Assembly: GCA_963764305.1 (NCBI GenBank) | Contig: CAVXSD010000007.1 | Location: 1 to 64,000, forward strand | DNA length: 64,000 nt | Source of the DNA: Bog-473 sp963764305 | Lineage (GTDB): Bacteria; Actinomycetota; Acidimicrobiia; Acidimicrobiales; RAAP-2 | Reading direction: 5' to 3' | Shown here: positions 46,427 through 57,331 of the stretch, one piece after another | Numbering within the stretch: position 1 is the stretch's first letter | Layout: each line of letters opens with the position of its first letter | Program-made: the position numbers and the translations under genes | Notes under the pieces: model-generated | What the model was told of the DNA's origin: nothing | Seen by the model: the letters and a program-made list of their open reading frames with translations, nothing else | Database searches by the model: none

Positions 46427-47442
46427 TTCACCCGCCTCCTCGTCATCTCCAACGCAAGCGTTGGTTTCGTACCCCGAAGCACCAGCCAACCTACTCCGGC
46501 GCCCGAGCCATCAACGAGGACGAACAACACTCGGGCCAATATTGCCGCGGCGGCGGCCGGGCCGGCAGCGACTCCCGCCAGCGCCACAAATACCGCCTCA
46601 CGGACTCCGATCCCTCCGGGTGACGGAGTAATGAAGCCAATGATCCAACTCACGACGGCAGCAAGGGCCACTCGAGCGATCGGCGGGTCGACAACCAACG
46701 ATTTCGTCACCAGAGTCGTTGCTGCACCAATCAGAAGCCACACCGGTATGTACGTCATGGTCAGCTGCAGGCAACGAGTCCAGCTCGGGATCTCGACCGT
46801 CAGTTGGCGCCCCAACACCCGGCTTACCAACGACAGCACGCGGCGGCTCACCGCCGGGTGGATGGCCGTAATACCGACAATTGCAACCACTGCAATTGGC
46901 CACCAGGGCATGGCGATCGACCCGCCGATCAACGACGCAACAGCAAGAATGAGAGCAGTGAGGGCTGCCGCCAAGTAGCAACCGATGACGGAGAGCACCA
47001 CGCTGGAATACGCGATCGGGCGTTCGTACCCCTCGCGTCGAGCCAGCTCGCTGCGTCCCAACATGGCCCAAACTGCGCCCGGTATGTATTTGCCCGCTTC
47101 TCCGACGAAGAAAGCACTGATGACCCGGTGGGGATGAGAGCGTTCGCCTCCCACCGCAATGATGGCCGCCCCCCATCGCCATGCAAGCAGAAACATAGCG
47201 CCAACAGCACACACCGCTGCCGGCAAGAGCCACACCAGATTCGCGTGGCGAAGTGCTTCGACCGTCTGCGGCCAGTCCCTGATGAGCAGCAGCACCACGA
47301 AGGCAAGGCACAGGGCAACGAAGATGAGCGATGCCAGACGGACAACGAGCCTTGCGCCGTTCCGATTCGTTTCGGGTTCCCCGCTCGCATCCACCACAGG
47401 CGAAATCCTACAAAACGCCCGAATCCGGGATTTGAGGTTCAC
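46423..47442 (-). CDS. Lysylphosphatidylglycerol synthase TM-domain (UPF0104) protein
   Basis: A 339-residue integral membrane protein of the LPG_synthase_TM/AglD family. About eight hydrophobic segments are visible. The family signature near the end is GFITPSPGGIGVREAVFVALAG, and EAGKYIPGAVWAMLGRSELA lies near residue 110. Proteins of this family are associated with lipid-linked sugar flipping or lipid modification. It starts at the GTG at 47442 and overlaps the GT2 gene by four bases. The pair likely acts together on polyprenyl-linked sugars. Confidence 0.85.
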   Translation of the reverse strand: MNLKSRIRAFCRISPVVDASGEPETNRNGARLVVRLASLIFVALCLAFVVLLLIRDWPQTVEALRHANLVWLLPAAVCAVGAMFLLAWRWGAAIIAVGGERSHPHRVISAFFVGEAGKYIPGAVWAMLGRSELARREGYERPIAYSSVVLSVIGCYLAAALTALILAVASLIGGSIAMPWWPIAVVAIVGITAIHPAVSRRVLSLVSRVLGRQLTVEIPSWTRCLQLTMTYIPVWLLIGAATTLVTKSLVVDPPIARVALAAVVSWIIGFITPSPGGIGVREAVFVALAGVAAGPAAAAAILARVLFVLVDGSGAGVGWLVLRGTKPTLALEMTRRRVN

Positions 47443-47676
47443 GCCCGGGACGGTACTAGGCGAAAACCCACGAAATGTTCTCTTGAGAGGCTCCGGGCGA
47501 CCACAATGGCATCACCTTGTGGTTGCCCAACTCCTCTGGCCCATGAAGCCCTGCCTCGCTTCCGACGGCCCACCGTGTCGGCCTGATTTGACGAGTAGTT
47601 CAGGGAGGTGGTGTGCCCCCGGGGCCCCTTTCCTTGGATTGCACGATTCGATGCCGGTCACTACCATCTCAGCACC

Positions 47677-50059
47677 GTGCGGGTGGGGGTCGTTCGCTCA
47701 TTGGAGGAGCCGATAGAGGCCGAAGAGGCTGCCCCCGAGAAATTCGCCTCCGTCGCCGCGCGGTCTGACTCCCGGTGGCCCGATGTTCTCGGAGTGCTGT
47801 GGGTTCTTGCCGCGGCATGTTTGGCTCTTATCCCGGCTCTTGTCCACGGGCCCTACATAGGATCCTTCGATTGGCTCACGAGAACCGGATTGACGGCGAA
47901 GCCCGGTGTCTTCCTTCACAACGCCGCAAACGGGGACCTCAACAGTGAGGTCGTCCCGTGGGCTCAAGCGGCGTGGACGCAGGTGCACCAGGGCCACCTC
48001 CCGCTCTGGATCCGCAACGAGGCGCTGGGGATGCCCCTGGCCTTCAATTTCGGGTCGGCGGCTTTCAGCCTTCCCGCGCTGGTCAGCTACCTCACCCCGA
48101 TCGGGGCCGTGCTGTGGGTGCAGATCCTCGTCTCCTTCGTGGTGGGTGGGGTGGGCGCCTACTTCTTTGGTCGGGTGTTGGGCCTCCACCCGGTCGCCTG
48201 TGCATTCGCTGGTACGACATGGGTACTCAGCGGGCCGTTTTTCGGATACCTCGGACTCCCCGACACCTCGGTCATGTCCTGGGCGGGGTGGGAGTTTGCT
48301 GCTGTCGTGCTCATTGTGCGCGGCACGCATCGGGTCTGGTCCATTGGCACTCCTCGCTGTCACGTTCGCTCTTTCGATCTACGCCGGTAACCCCCAGATT
48401 GCATTGTTGATCTTCATCCCTCTCTGCATTTTCGCCGCAGTGATGCTGCTGTGGCGGAGGTTCGTACTTCACGGTGATTGGCCAATCCGTCGACCGATCA
48501 TCGATCTGGTCCTCGCAGTCGCCGCCGGAACAGCCCTCTCTGCCCCACTCACTCTTCCGGGTCTCCAACTGGCGGGTGGTTCAGTCCGGACCTCGTCCGC
48601 CTACAGCACCGCCTACCCACCGTCCCAAGTACTCGGCATCGTCTTCCAGAAGTTCTGGGGGCAACCACTTGCCGGAAGCTTTGCGAACGCACAGGGCTTC
48701 TACCCAGAATCGTGGGTGTATGTCGGCGCGATAGCGCTTGCACTCTCGGTCGTCGCGGTCGCCATCCATTGGCGCCGTAAGGAGGTGGCGGGACTATCCG
48801 TCGCGGCACTTGCCGCTCTTAGCGGCCAGCATTCTCCCGCCCGTAGACGCCATTCTGAACAAGCTTCCCCTGGTGGGCCAAACCTGGTGGAATCGATCCC
48901 TCATCCCACTGGCATTCTGCCTGGCAATGCTCGCCGGCGTCGGGCTCGATTCGGTGATGAGGGGGTCAGAGCGGCGACGTGCCGCGCGGTGGGCGCTCGG
49001 CACGTTCGGGTCGATCGCAGTGATACTTGGGACTTGTCTGGCTCTTCGGACGAGGCAACCTCCCGGCATACGCCGAACACATCCGAGCCGCGAGCTTCGT
49101 CTGGCCGGCCGTATCGACCGCGGTTGGCCTCGCCGTGTTCACCGCGTTGGTGGTCGCATACCGCCGGTCACGGGACGACGGCCGGAGCCGTCGAACCCTC
49201 CGTTTCCTCACGTTTGGGATGGCGGGCTCACTGCTGGTCTGCCAGACGGCTTTTCTCATCGTCGGCGATTCGCCGATCCCCTCATCGAGTCCCTCGGAGT
49301 ACAAGCCGACGCCGGGGGTCACCGCGCTGAAGCAAGCCATTGGCTCTTCGTCTGGTCGGCGTGGGCAAACTTGGTCTCGGGTTTATTCCGAATACCAACG
49401 TTGCGTTCGGGGTCCACGAATTCGCGGAATACGATCCAATTGCTCCGTTGACGTACTTCACCAAATGGTACGAGACGAACCACTCGAACCCAGGGGTTGA
49501 AGTACGTCTATGACTTCATACCTGGCATCGACAGCGCCACCGTCGCGCGCCGGTATGGCATCTCCTACGTGCTCGAGGCTCATGGGGAGCCGGGTCCCTC
49601 CGGCAGCGTCTTCGATACCCGGGTAGGGGACGAGGATCTCTATCGGATCCCGGGTGCAGCAACCGCGACACTCGTGCCGAAGCAGTCCTCGTCCTCACAG
49701 GTTGGCCCACGACCGATGCGCCAGGAAAGGCGGTCCCGGTCGTATGGCAAGGGCCCTCGGAGGTGCGAATCCACACGAATGCCACGTCGGCCCAGGTCCT
49801 CCGATTGCGAATTGCCTCATTCCCCGGCTGGCGCGCCACGATTGATGGCAAGCCACTTGCTTTGACGTCCTATCTCTCCATGATGCTCCAGGCCCATGTT
49901 CCCCCGGGTAAACACGTCATCGAGTTGCGCTACTGGCCCAAGCGCTTCTCGCAAGGGCTGTTAATTGCCGCCGTTGCCGTTGTCGCCTTCATCGCAGCCG
50001 CCCTCGTCTTCCGACGGCGCTCCATCATGGCTCGGATCAAGCGAGCGCCTCGAGACTGA
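47677..50059 (+). CDS. YfhO-family/GT-C-like membrane protein (multiply frameshifted)
   Basis: A large membrane protein with many hydrophobic segments in successive frames: GVLWVLAAACLALIPALV, then GDLNSEVVPWAQAAWTQVH, which resembles the first extracytoplasmic loop of YfhO-type glycosyltransferases. The middle contains ILPPVDAILNKLPLVGQTWW. The soluble C-terminal part has FPGWRATIDGKPLALTSY, a YfhO-family hallmark, and a last membrane segment. Shifts occur near 48345, 48820, 49035, 49345, 49490 and 49690. YfhO proteins glycosylate lipoteichoic acids or other surface polymers. About 790 residues in total. The GTG start is tentative. Confidence 0.8.
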
Positions 50060-50266
50060 CGCAGTCACGGATTAGTTGGTCATCATGAATGGCGTCATTA
50101 CGCATCTGTGTTCGCCCCAAGAGACGATCGAGAAACATGTAACGACTTCTGACCCCCCGGCAGGCCATCGATTTCCCGCCTCGGATGTTGGCTTTCATTA
50201 CGGCTTATCGGAGTCTTTGTGGTGGTCACCGGGGAATCAAGCGATCAGTACTGACCTCGGGCCTCT

Positions 50267-50749
50267 TCACGCATCGACCCCAACCTCGGCGTCGGCGATT
50301 TCTGAGAACAGGCGATTGAGGATCAGGAACTTGACGATCCACAGAATTCCGAATGCAGCAATGTTGGCTCCGACCACAAGTGCGGTCCGCGCCAGATGCT
50401 GCAGGTGGTGCGTATTGGCGAAATGTTGCGCCAGAGACGCCGTGTACAAGGCGAAGCCGATACCGGTAATGGACATGACCCAAAACGGGAGCAGCTCCCT
50501 CCAGATATGGGACCGTCCTCCCTTCCCCCACACCCAGCGACGATTCAGGTAGTAGGACGGAATGCCCGCCATGATGTTGGAGAATAGGGTGCTCACCACC
50601 TCGCCCCACAGCTGGAGTACCCCGAACACAATGGTCAGGATCGCCAGCGAGGTGAGCGCCGAGATCACCGAGACCATCGTGTAACGCAGGACCTTGATTC
50701 CGTCGGGGCTGCGGGCGTACCGCCATAGCCGGACCACGGCGTTCTTCAT
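50267..50749 (-). CDS. GtrA-family membrane protein
   Basis: A 160-residue four-segment membrane protein. The family feature NIMAGIPSYYLNRRWVWGK falls between the second and third segments and corresponds to the conserved N-R-W-F/W motif of GtrA. GtrA proteins assist the transfer or flipping of polyprenyl-phosphate glucose and similar sugars. The GT2 gene at 45401 would be a natural partner, although the two are separated by the YfhO gene. Confidence 0.9.
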   Translation of the reverse strand: MKNAVVRLWRYARSPDGIKVLRYTMVSVISALTSLAILTIVFGVLQLWGEVVSTLFSNIMAGIPSYYLNRRWVWGKGGRSHIWRELLPFWVMSITGIGFALYTASLAQHFANTHHLQHLARTALVVGANIAAFGILWIVKFLILNRLFSEIADAEVGVDA

Positions 50750-50876
50750 GATTCAGAGGGTAGTTCGCCGACTTCTGATGCCGCCTTGGACCATGTCACC
50801 CTGTCATTCCCACCCTTCGGCCGAACACTCGGGTGCGATCGCAGAGATCAACCCGCCTTCGCTACACTCCTTCGCC

Positions 50877-53043
50877 GTGGGGGACAGTCAGAGCACCGCT
50901 AGTTCGCTTCAGATCGCCATCCCCCGCGGCAGTGTAGACGACCTGACAGAACCAGACCAGGGTGCACAGGACCTTGGGACGGCCGGGAGCGCCGAGGGGC
51001 AGGCACTGCTGGACGCCGGACGGCGGCGGTTCACATGGGCCTCCCTTGTCGCCATCGCCCTCATGGCGGTGCCCTTCATCTGGATCCTCTGGTCGCTTTG
51101 GGGCCCAGCCAACCCGCTGCGTAATACGGCCTACGAGGACAATTTCTACGAACTTCAGGCCCGCGCCATGTTCCATGGCCATCTGCGCCTGGCCAACGGT
51201 GCAATCGGTATTGAGGGCTTCGTCCACGACGGACGGACCTATACCTACTTCGGCCTGTTTCCCTCGATCATCCGCATGCCCATCATGCTGCTGACCAGCG
51301 TCTGGGACAGCAAGCTCACGGCTCCTTGTACATGCTGATGGCATGGCTCTTGACGGGTTTGTTCTCTGTCGCTGCTTGCTGTGGCGGGTCCGGTACCTCG
51401 TTCGCGGGCGACGCGGTCATGGGAAGAACCGAAGCGACGGGTTATGGGGTCCTCTTGGCCACCTTCATGGGCGGGACAATCTGGATGCTGCTGGCGTCGA
51501 CGCCCTTCGTCTTCAACGAGGACATCGCCTGGAGCATCTGCCTGACCGTTGGGAGCGTTTTCGCCCTCCTCGGCGTGATCGAGCGACCATCATGGGGCCG
51601 AGTCGGTCGCCAGCGGCGTGCTCATCCTGTGCGCGAATCTCGATCAGAGCGACCACGGGATGGGCCTGTGTCGTCGGCGCCGGGTTCATCTGCGCTCTGG
51701 TTCCTCCTCGGTCTCGGTGGGCGAGAAAATCGGCGATGGTTCCTCCCCGTACTCGCGGCCGGACTGATCCCGCTAGCCATCGGATGCGCTGGTGAACTAC
51801 GCAAAGTTCGGCGTGCCTTTTGGGGTCTCGAATTTCGATCAGGTCTGGACCCATGTCAACGCGTACCGACGAAAGTTTCTCGCCGCGAACCACAACGCCG
51901 AGGAAGGCACGATCTTCGTTCCGACCAACTTCGTCACCTACTTGCGTCCTGATGGTCTCGGTCTCAGCCGTGTATTCCCGTTTGTCACCCTGCCTGCGAG
52001 TCCACCAACCGCGTTGAATGGCGTGCTCTTCGACAGGCTGTATCGGACGGCAAGCCTTCCCGCGTCGACGCCGCTCCTCTTCCTCCTGAGTATCTGGGGC
52101 CTCGTCACGGCCTTTCGCCCCAAGGCATTGGGCAAGGTGGCGCGGACCCGCCTCCTGCTTCTCGCCCCGGGAGTGCTGGCGCGGCACTGATGTTGTGGGG
52201 CTACATCGCGCCGAGATATCTCGGCGACTTTGTCCCGTTTCTCGTGCTGGCGAGTGCAGTGGCCATGGCCGACATCTTTCGTCGGCTGGAGGCCGAAACA
52301 GGCGGCGAATTCGTGTTGGGTCGCTGGCGGCCATCGCCGTCATGGCTTTTTTCAGTATCACCGCCAACATCGGCATGGCCATCGTCCCCGACGAGGAGTG
52401 GAATACCACGCAGGTCCTCAACTACGTCCAGGCTCAAAAGACCATCAGCGACCTCACCGGACATCCGCTGGAGTCACAGGTCGTCCGAGGCAATTCGTTG
52501 CCTCCATGGGGGCCGGCCGGCCAGCTCTACGTCATCGGTGACTGCAGCGGTCTCTACATTTCCAACGGGGAGAAATACTCGACCGTACCGAGCCAGCAAT
52601 ACGAGCGCACCACGTGGATGACCGTCGAGCTCGGTGAACCGTTTCAACATACATTTCGGCTGAGCGTGCAGAGTCCGAAATCGGGTGGGACGGAGACGGT
52701 CCCACTGGTGCATGCTGGAACGTACACGGTGACGCTGAACATCAAGCCGACAACGGAAGCGGTCGGGTCTCGTTGTGGTTCGCAGTGCAGAGGGGCGCCG
52801 GAACCGTGCATGGGCCATACTTCGAAGTGGAGTCAGGGTACCAGTCACACCGCCGTGGTGACCACCGACCCCGAAAAGCACCAGCTTGCCGGGAGCGTTG
52901 ACGGGGAGGCCAGCTCTGTCGATGCCATCGAGAAATCTGCAACCGATCCATGTCGCGCGGTCTCACGAGCTCTACCGGCACTTCGATGCCCTTTCGGTCA
53001 CCAAGATGGCGACGTCGCCGCCCGACGCTCTGTCAGAGCTTGA
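50877..53043 (+). CDS. Large membrane glycosyltransferase-like protein (GT-C type, multiply frameshifted)
   Basis: At least seven frames join into one long membrane protein. The early part carries FIWILWSLWGPANPL and then a loop, TAYEDNFYELQARAMFHGHL, in the GT-C style with acidic residues. Further hydrophobic stretches are found to 52300, including MLWGYIAPRYLGDFVPFLVLA. From about 52350 on is a periplasmic beta-rich domain. Shifts fall near 51325, 51605, 51695, 51785, 52187, 52325 and 52770. The 3' end is blurred close to 53045. The GTG at 50877 follows a TACACT box closely, so the mRNA could be leaderless. Acceptor and sugar unknown. Confidence 0.65.
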
Positions 53044-53055
53044 TCCACTGACGGG

Positions 53056-53974
53056 TCAGGACAAGTCTTTTCGGGCCTGGAAGTTGACGATGCCTCCCTC
53101 GTCGCACAACCAGGCCACCGTTTCATATGGAAGAGCGGCGACAAGAAGGGCGCCGTAGGCCGGCGTCTTGCCATTGTGCATCGGAGGACGCCAGCCACGT
53201 CGGACGAGGGTGTTCTGTAGCGAGATCGTCGTCTGGATGTGCGGTGCTGACCGGATCTTGACCGACGAGAAGCCGACGTCTTCGAGAAGACCGGACAGCC
53301 CGACTTTGGATGGGATCTGGAGGTGCCTCGGATAGTGGTACCCGCCCCAATTGTGGCCGAACACTTTGTTCTCCCACGACGACACAGTGGGCAACTGGCC
53401 GATGACGTGACCTCCGGGCCGAAGGAGGTCATGGGCGCGCTCGAGCATGGTATGTGGATGGACCACATGCTCGAGGATGTGATTCATGGAGACGATGTCG
53501 TATCGTCCGACATGGTCGGTCAGGTCGGCTGTCTCGAGGGTGCCTTCGAGGACGTCATAGCCCCGGGCCCGGCCTTTTGCGGCGACATCCGGCTGGATCT
53601 CAATGCCTGCACATTCCAGGTCGAGGAATCGACGAAGCTCGTCGAAATGTCGGCAGTCGCCAGTGCCTACATCGAAGATGCGGCCAGGGCGACGCTGAAT
53701 CAGTCGGCCATAGAAGCGAGCCCGCGATCGGGCCCTGAACTGCACCAGCATCCGAGCCACGCCGCTGTGGTTCTCGTTGTAGGCGTGGTAGTCGCTTGGA
53801 TAGAAGGGGGGTAGTTCCGACTCCAGGGGGCGCGGAGTGAGAAACTCAGACTCGCAGGCTCCACACTTCTGCATGACGAAGTTGCGTGGCGGGACAACAA
53901 AATATTCGAGATCCGTGACATCGGTCCGGTACTGCCGGGTGTGATCCGAGCCACAGATAGGGCAACGAACTCAC
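53056..53974 (-). CDS. SAM-dependent methyltransferase with N-terminal zinc-ribbon (frameshifted)
   Basis: A class I methyltransferase of the Methyltransf_13/23 type. The N-terminus, joined across one shift near 53965, reads CPICGSDHTRQY and QKCGACESEFLTPRP, giving two Cys-x2-Cys pairs (probable zinc site). Motif I is RIFDVGTGDCRHFDELRR, the beta-4 region is YDIVSMNHILEHVVHPH, and the PGGHVIGQLPTVSSWE region follows. The GTG at 53974 with GGAACGGGA ahead is the likely start; the unshifted frame begins at 53874. Such enzymes often C- or O-methylate nucleotide sugars. Confidence 0.8.
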
Positions 53975-54124
53975 TCCCGTTCCTTCGGAATCCTCCGCCT
54001 CTCGGGCTCGCTGAAACGCTGGGTTGGCGCCCGACGGCGACTCCATATTCTGGTCCTTTACCCGATTGATTGGTGATCCTTGAGTACTGTACATTCACAT
54101 TCGACGCTGGGAGGGCCTCGAACC

Positions 54125-55074
54125 ATGGCGATGCAAAAAGGGCAAGAGGCATCCGCCAACGATGAGCGCCGGCTGGCGGGAACAATTCGAGCAGCTGGTG
54201 AGTCGCAGAGGAACTCCAGTCGCTTTCGGAGCAGTCGTTACGGGACACCTTCACGGCTATCGGCGTGCTTTGGGTCGAGGTGGCGATCCTCTTGACAGCG
54301 GCCAATCTTCTTCCTCGATTGCCCCTGGCCTGGTCGATTCCGGTGGGAATCGTGTTAGTCCTGCTGATAGGACTGAGAATGAACGCATTCGGCGTGATCC
54401 TGCATGAGGGCTCACACGGTCTCTTGGCCAAATCACGTTCGTTGAATGACCGGATCTGCAACTGGGGTATCGCCTTCTGGACCATCAATTCCGTGGAGGA
54501 GTATCGTCCCACCCACCGCCTCCACCATCGCTATCTGGGTCAGGAACGTGACCCGGATCGGGTCTTTTATCTGGTCCCGGCTCGGCGCGGTGCGTTGACA
54601 GGTCTCCTGCTCCAGGATCTCACGGGGGTGACGGCATTCCGGAGAGCAACCAGCCGGATTTCGGGCACCTCCGACGCATCAGGCGCACCGGCCAGCCTGC
54701 TGGCCAGGCCTCGACTTCTGGTCGGAAAAATTGTCGCACAATTGATAATCCTCGGCCAGTTCGTACTCTTTCAAGGGGTCCTGCGGGGAATCTTGTTCTA
54801 CGTCGTCTTCTGGCTTGTGCCGATCGTCTGCATGTACCCGATGATTCTTCGCCTGAAGACGATCACCGAGCATTTCGACCGGAGTCTGCGAAAGGCGAAC
54901 ACCGTGAACTGGATCGCACGGACCAGTTACGCAGGGTGGCTGCAGAATCACCTTGTGGGGGCCAGGATGGAGTATCACTTCGAACACCACGTGCTCCCCA
55001 CCATTCCGTATCGTGGGTTGAAGAAGTTGCACCGCCAACTGCGTCGAGACGGATTTGTTCATTCGCCACAGTGA
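54125..55074 (+). CDS. Membrane fatty acid desaturase (frameshifted N-terminus)
   Basis: A di-iron membrane desaturase/hydroxylase. The three His boxes are HEGSHG, HRLHH and EYHFEHH, in the expected order and spacing, with paired membrane segments between (SIPVGIVLVLLIGL and the ILGQFVLFQGVLRGILFYVV region). The first 30 residues (MAMQKGQEASANDERRL) join the rest across a shift near 54200. Length is close to 315 residues. It stands beside the 2OG oxygenase, so both may oxidise a lipid or a lipid-linked surface product. Substrate unknown. Confidence 0.85.
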
Positions 55075-55185
55075 AGTGATCTCGCACGGATACATCCTCT
55101 TCTTGACCCAAGCGGTGGTCTCAAGCTTCGGAGCGCGAGGGTCGCACCAAGAGTCAGCGTCGATAGGAGCCTGGACGGAGAAAAG

Positions 55186-56055
55186 ATGACCGTCGAACCC
55201 GAAATCGAGATGTCTCTACCAGTGCTCGACATGGATCATTTGGAGCGCAATGTCGAGCGCTTACACGCCGAGTACCAGTCGGCTGACCCCTATCCGCATA
55301 TCGTGATCGATGACTTCCTCGAGCCGGCGGCTGTCAGGGCTGCGATGGCAGAGTTCCCACCCCTCGATCCCGACCGGTGGAACAACTATCTCCACGTCAA
55401 TGAACGCAAATTCAGCAATACCAATCCAGATACTTGGGGACCCACACTTCAGCGGATTCTCGAGGAACTCAATTCGCCTCGTTTCGTGCAGTTCGTCGGC
55501 CGGCTCCTCGGCGATGACAACCTCATCGCTGACCCATCCCTCGAAGGGGGAGGACTTCACCAGTCCACAAGGGGTGGCTTCCTCAACATCCATGCCGACT
55601 TCACCGTCCATCCTCACAATCGGAACTGGCAGCGACGAGCAAACATCCTGCTCTACCTAAATGACGAATGGAAACCCGAATACGGTGGCGACCTTGAACT
55701 GTGGAGCGCCGATATGAAGGAATGCGTCCAAAAGGTGAGTCCCGTGGCGAATCGAGTTCTGATATTCACAACCGATCCAACGTCCTTCCACGGCCACCCT
55801 GAGCCGATGCTCTGTCCCGAAGGTATGGCGAGACGATCCTTGGCGCTCTACTACTTCAGCGTCGAGGAGGACCCGCTGGTCCGCTCTACGGAGTACCGGG
55901 CCCGACCTGGCGACGGGACGCACGCCGTTATGATTTTCGCCGATACCCAACTGCTGCGAGCCTACGATTGGGCGAAGCGACGTCTAGGTCTCTCCGATCA
56001 GTTTGCCAGCAAGCTCCTCGCCTACCGTGACAGGATCCGGCGGAAGGGCCGCTAG
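55186..56055 (+). CDS. 2OG-Fe(II) oxygenase
   Basis: A 289-residue oxygenase of the 2OG-Fe(II)_Oxy_3/prolyl-hydroxylase-like type. The iron site is clear: His and Asp in FLNIHADFTVH near residue 145, and distal His in TSFHGHPEP near 205. RRSLALYYFS supplies the 2-oxoglutarate-binding Arg. The start region has PYPHIVIDDFLEP, a common opening of sugar-locus members. In other bacteria relatives occur in LPS and capsule clusters. It follows the desaturase 111 bases later on the same strand. Confidence 0.9.
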   Translation: MTVEPEIEMSLPVLDMDHLERNVERLHAEYQSADPYPHIVIDDFLEPAAVRAAMAEFPPLDPDRWNNYLHVNERKFSNTNPDTWGPTLQRILEELNSPRFVQFVGRLLGDDNLIADPSLEGGGLHQSTRGGFLNIHADFTVHPHNRNWQRRANILLYLNDEWKPEYGGDLELWSADMKECVQKVSPVANRVLIFTTDPTSFHGHPEPMLCPEGMARRSLALYYFSVEEDPLVRSTEYRARPGDGTHAVMIFADTQLLRAYDWAKRRLGLSDQFASKLLAYRDRIRRKGR

Positions 56056-56251
56056 ACCTAGTGGTCGCTGTGGCCGGATCACGAGGGAATTTCGATTCGT
56101 TTGCTGGGCGATGGACTACGGGTGGAGTCGAAGCGGGAGCCCCTCGATAGCAACCTGATCCCAGTCGACGACGATTCAGGGACCTAGGTCGCAAGTCGTG
56201 GTCACGCCGGACCCGCCATCGAGACCGAAGAGCCTCGGTTGAAGTCGCACC

Positions 56252-57187
56252 GTGAATCAAACGGAGGAATCTTCGTACAGTGCGCTTGAATCGGGCACCG
56301 CTCTCAAAGATCGGCGGTTTCGACCAGATGTAGAGGGACTGCGGGCAGTAGCGATCATTCTCGTCGTGTTGTTCCCTGTAGGCATCCCTAATTCGATGGG
56401 GTTCGTCGGAGTGGCCATGTTCTTCGTCATCTCCGGGTTCGCCATCACCGAATTGCTTCTCAGGCAGCAAGCTCGTCGCTCAGTGGAGTATCTGTCGTTC
56501 TATGCAAGACGCGCTCGAAGGTTTCCGCCGATGGCTCTCGTTGTGATCGTGGTTGCGACGATCGCCATGTCCGTCGTCGCGAGTCGTTCCCTCGTCGTGG
56601 AAGCGGCGAGCGACGGCAGATGGAGAGCGGTGTTCCTGGCCAATTGTCATTTCTTGAAGTGACACCACCGTCCTCAGCGCACGTCCGTCTTCACCCTCCG
56701 GCCAGTTCTGGTCTCTTGCCAAAGAGGGGCAGTTCGATCTGGCTTATCCTGCTCTTTTCTTGGGGCTATTGGCCATCCGACGATGGTCCGTCCGGACTCG
56801 ACTGACGGTGGGAATCTCCGTCGTGGTGGTTGCGTCGTTCCTCACGTCGGTACTCACGAGCCACACCGGCGATCTCGGAGCCTATGACTCCCCCCTCTTC
56901 CGAGCTCGGGAGCTGGGTGTTGATGCGTCGGTGGCGCTCGGAACCCGGACGGCTGAGCGAATCCCGTCAAGGACGGCGGCGGTGGCGACGTGGGTGCGCC
57001 TCGGAGTCATCCTGGTGAGCGCCCTGGGCGATCAAACTTCAGAGCGACGCATATCCCCGGATGGCCCGCCGCCCTTCCCGTCGCTGGCACAGCCTTGGTA
57101 ATCTCAGCCGGGAGCACTGTGGTCCCGGGAGCAGCCGAATCATTGCTGCGTCTGGCGACATTTCGGAAGGTCGGCCAGTGGTCCTAA
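56252..57187 (+). pseudogene. Decayed OafA-type acyltransferase (copy E)
   Basis: The AT3 N-terminal part is recognisable: FRPDVEGLRAVAIILVVLF, FFVISGFAITELLLRQQ and YARRARRFPP. It then needs shifts near 56655 and 57020, and stops after LLRLATFRKVGQWS, where the others continue toward the YSLYLWHWP motif. The His following the first segment is replaced (FPVGIP against FHAGIP), and the usual NYWSLAVEEQ motif reads as a degraded GQFWSLAKEGQ. The second half of AT3 and the whole SGNH domain are missing. It is a non-functional relative of copies A-D. Confidence 0.75.
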
Positions 57188-57331
57188 ATCGTGGTATCTC
57201 GGGTATCGGCCATTTCTGGGCACGCGGCTGCACACAACTCACAGCCGCCTGATCAGTCGGGCACAGGTGGTGGGCTGGAGATCGTGACGTTGCGCTCAGG
57301 GCGACCCCGAAGTCGTACAGAACCGCCCCGG

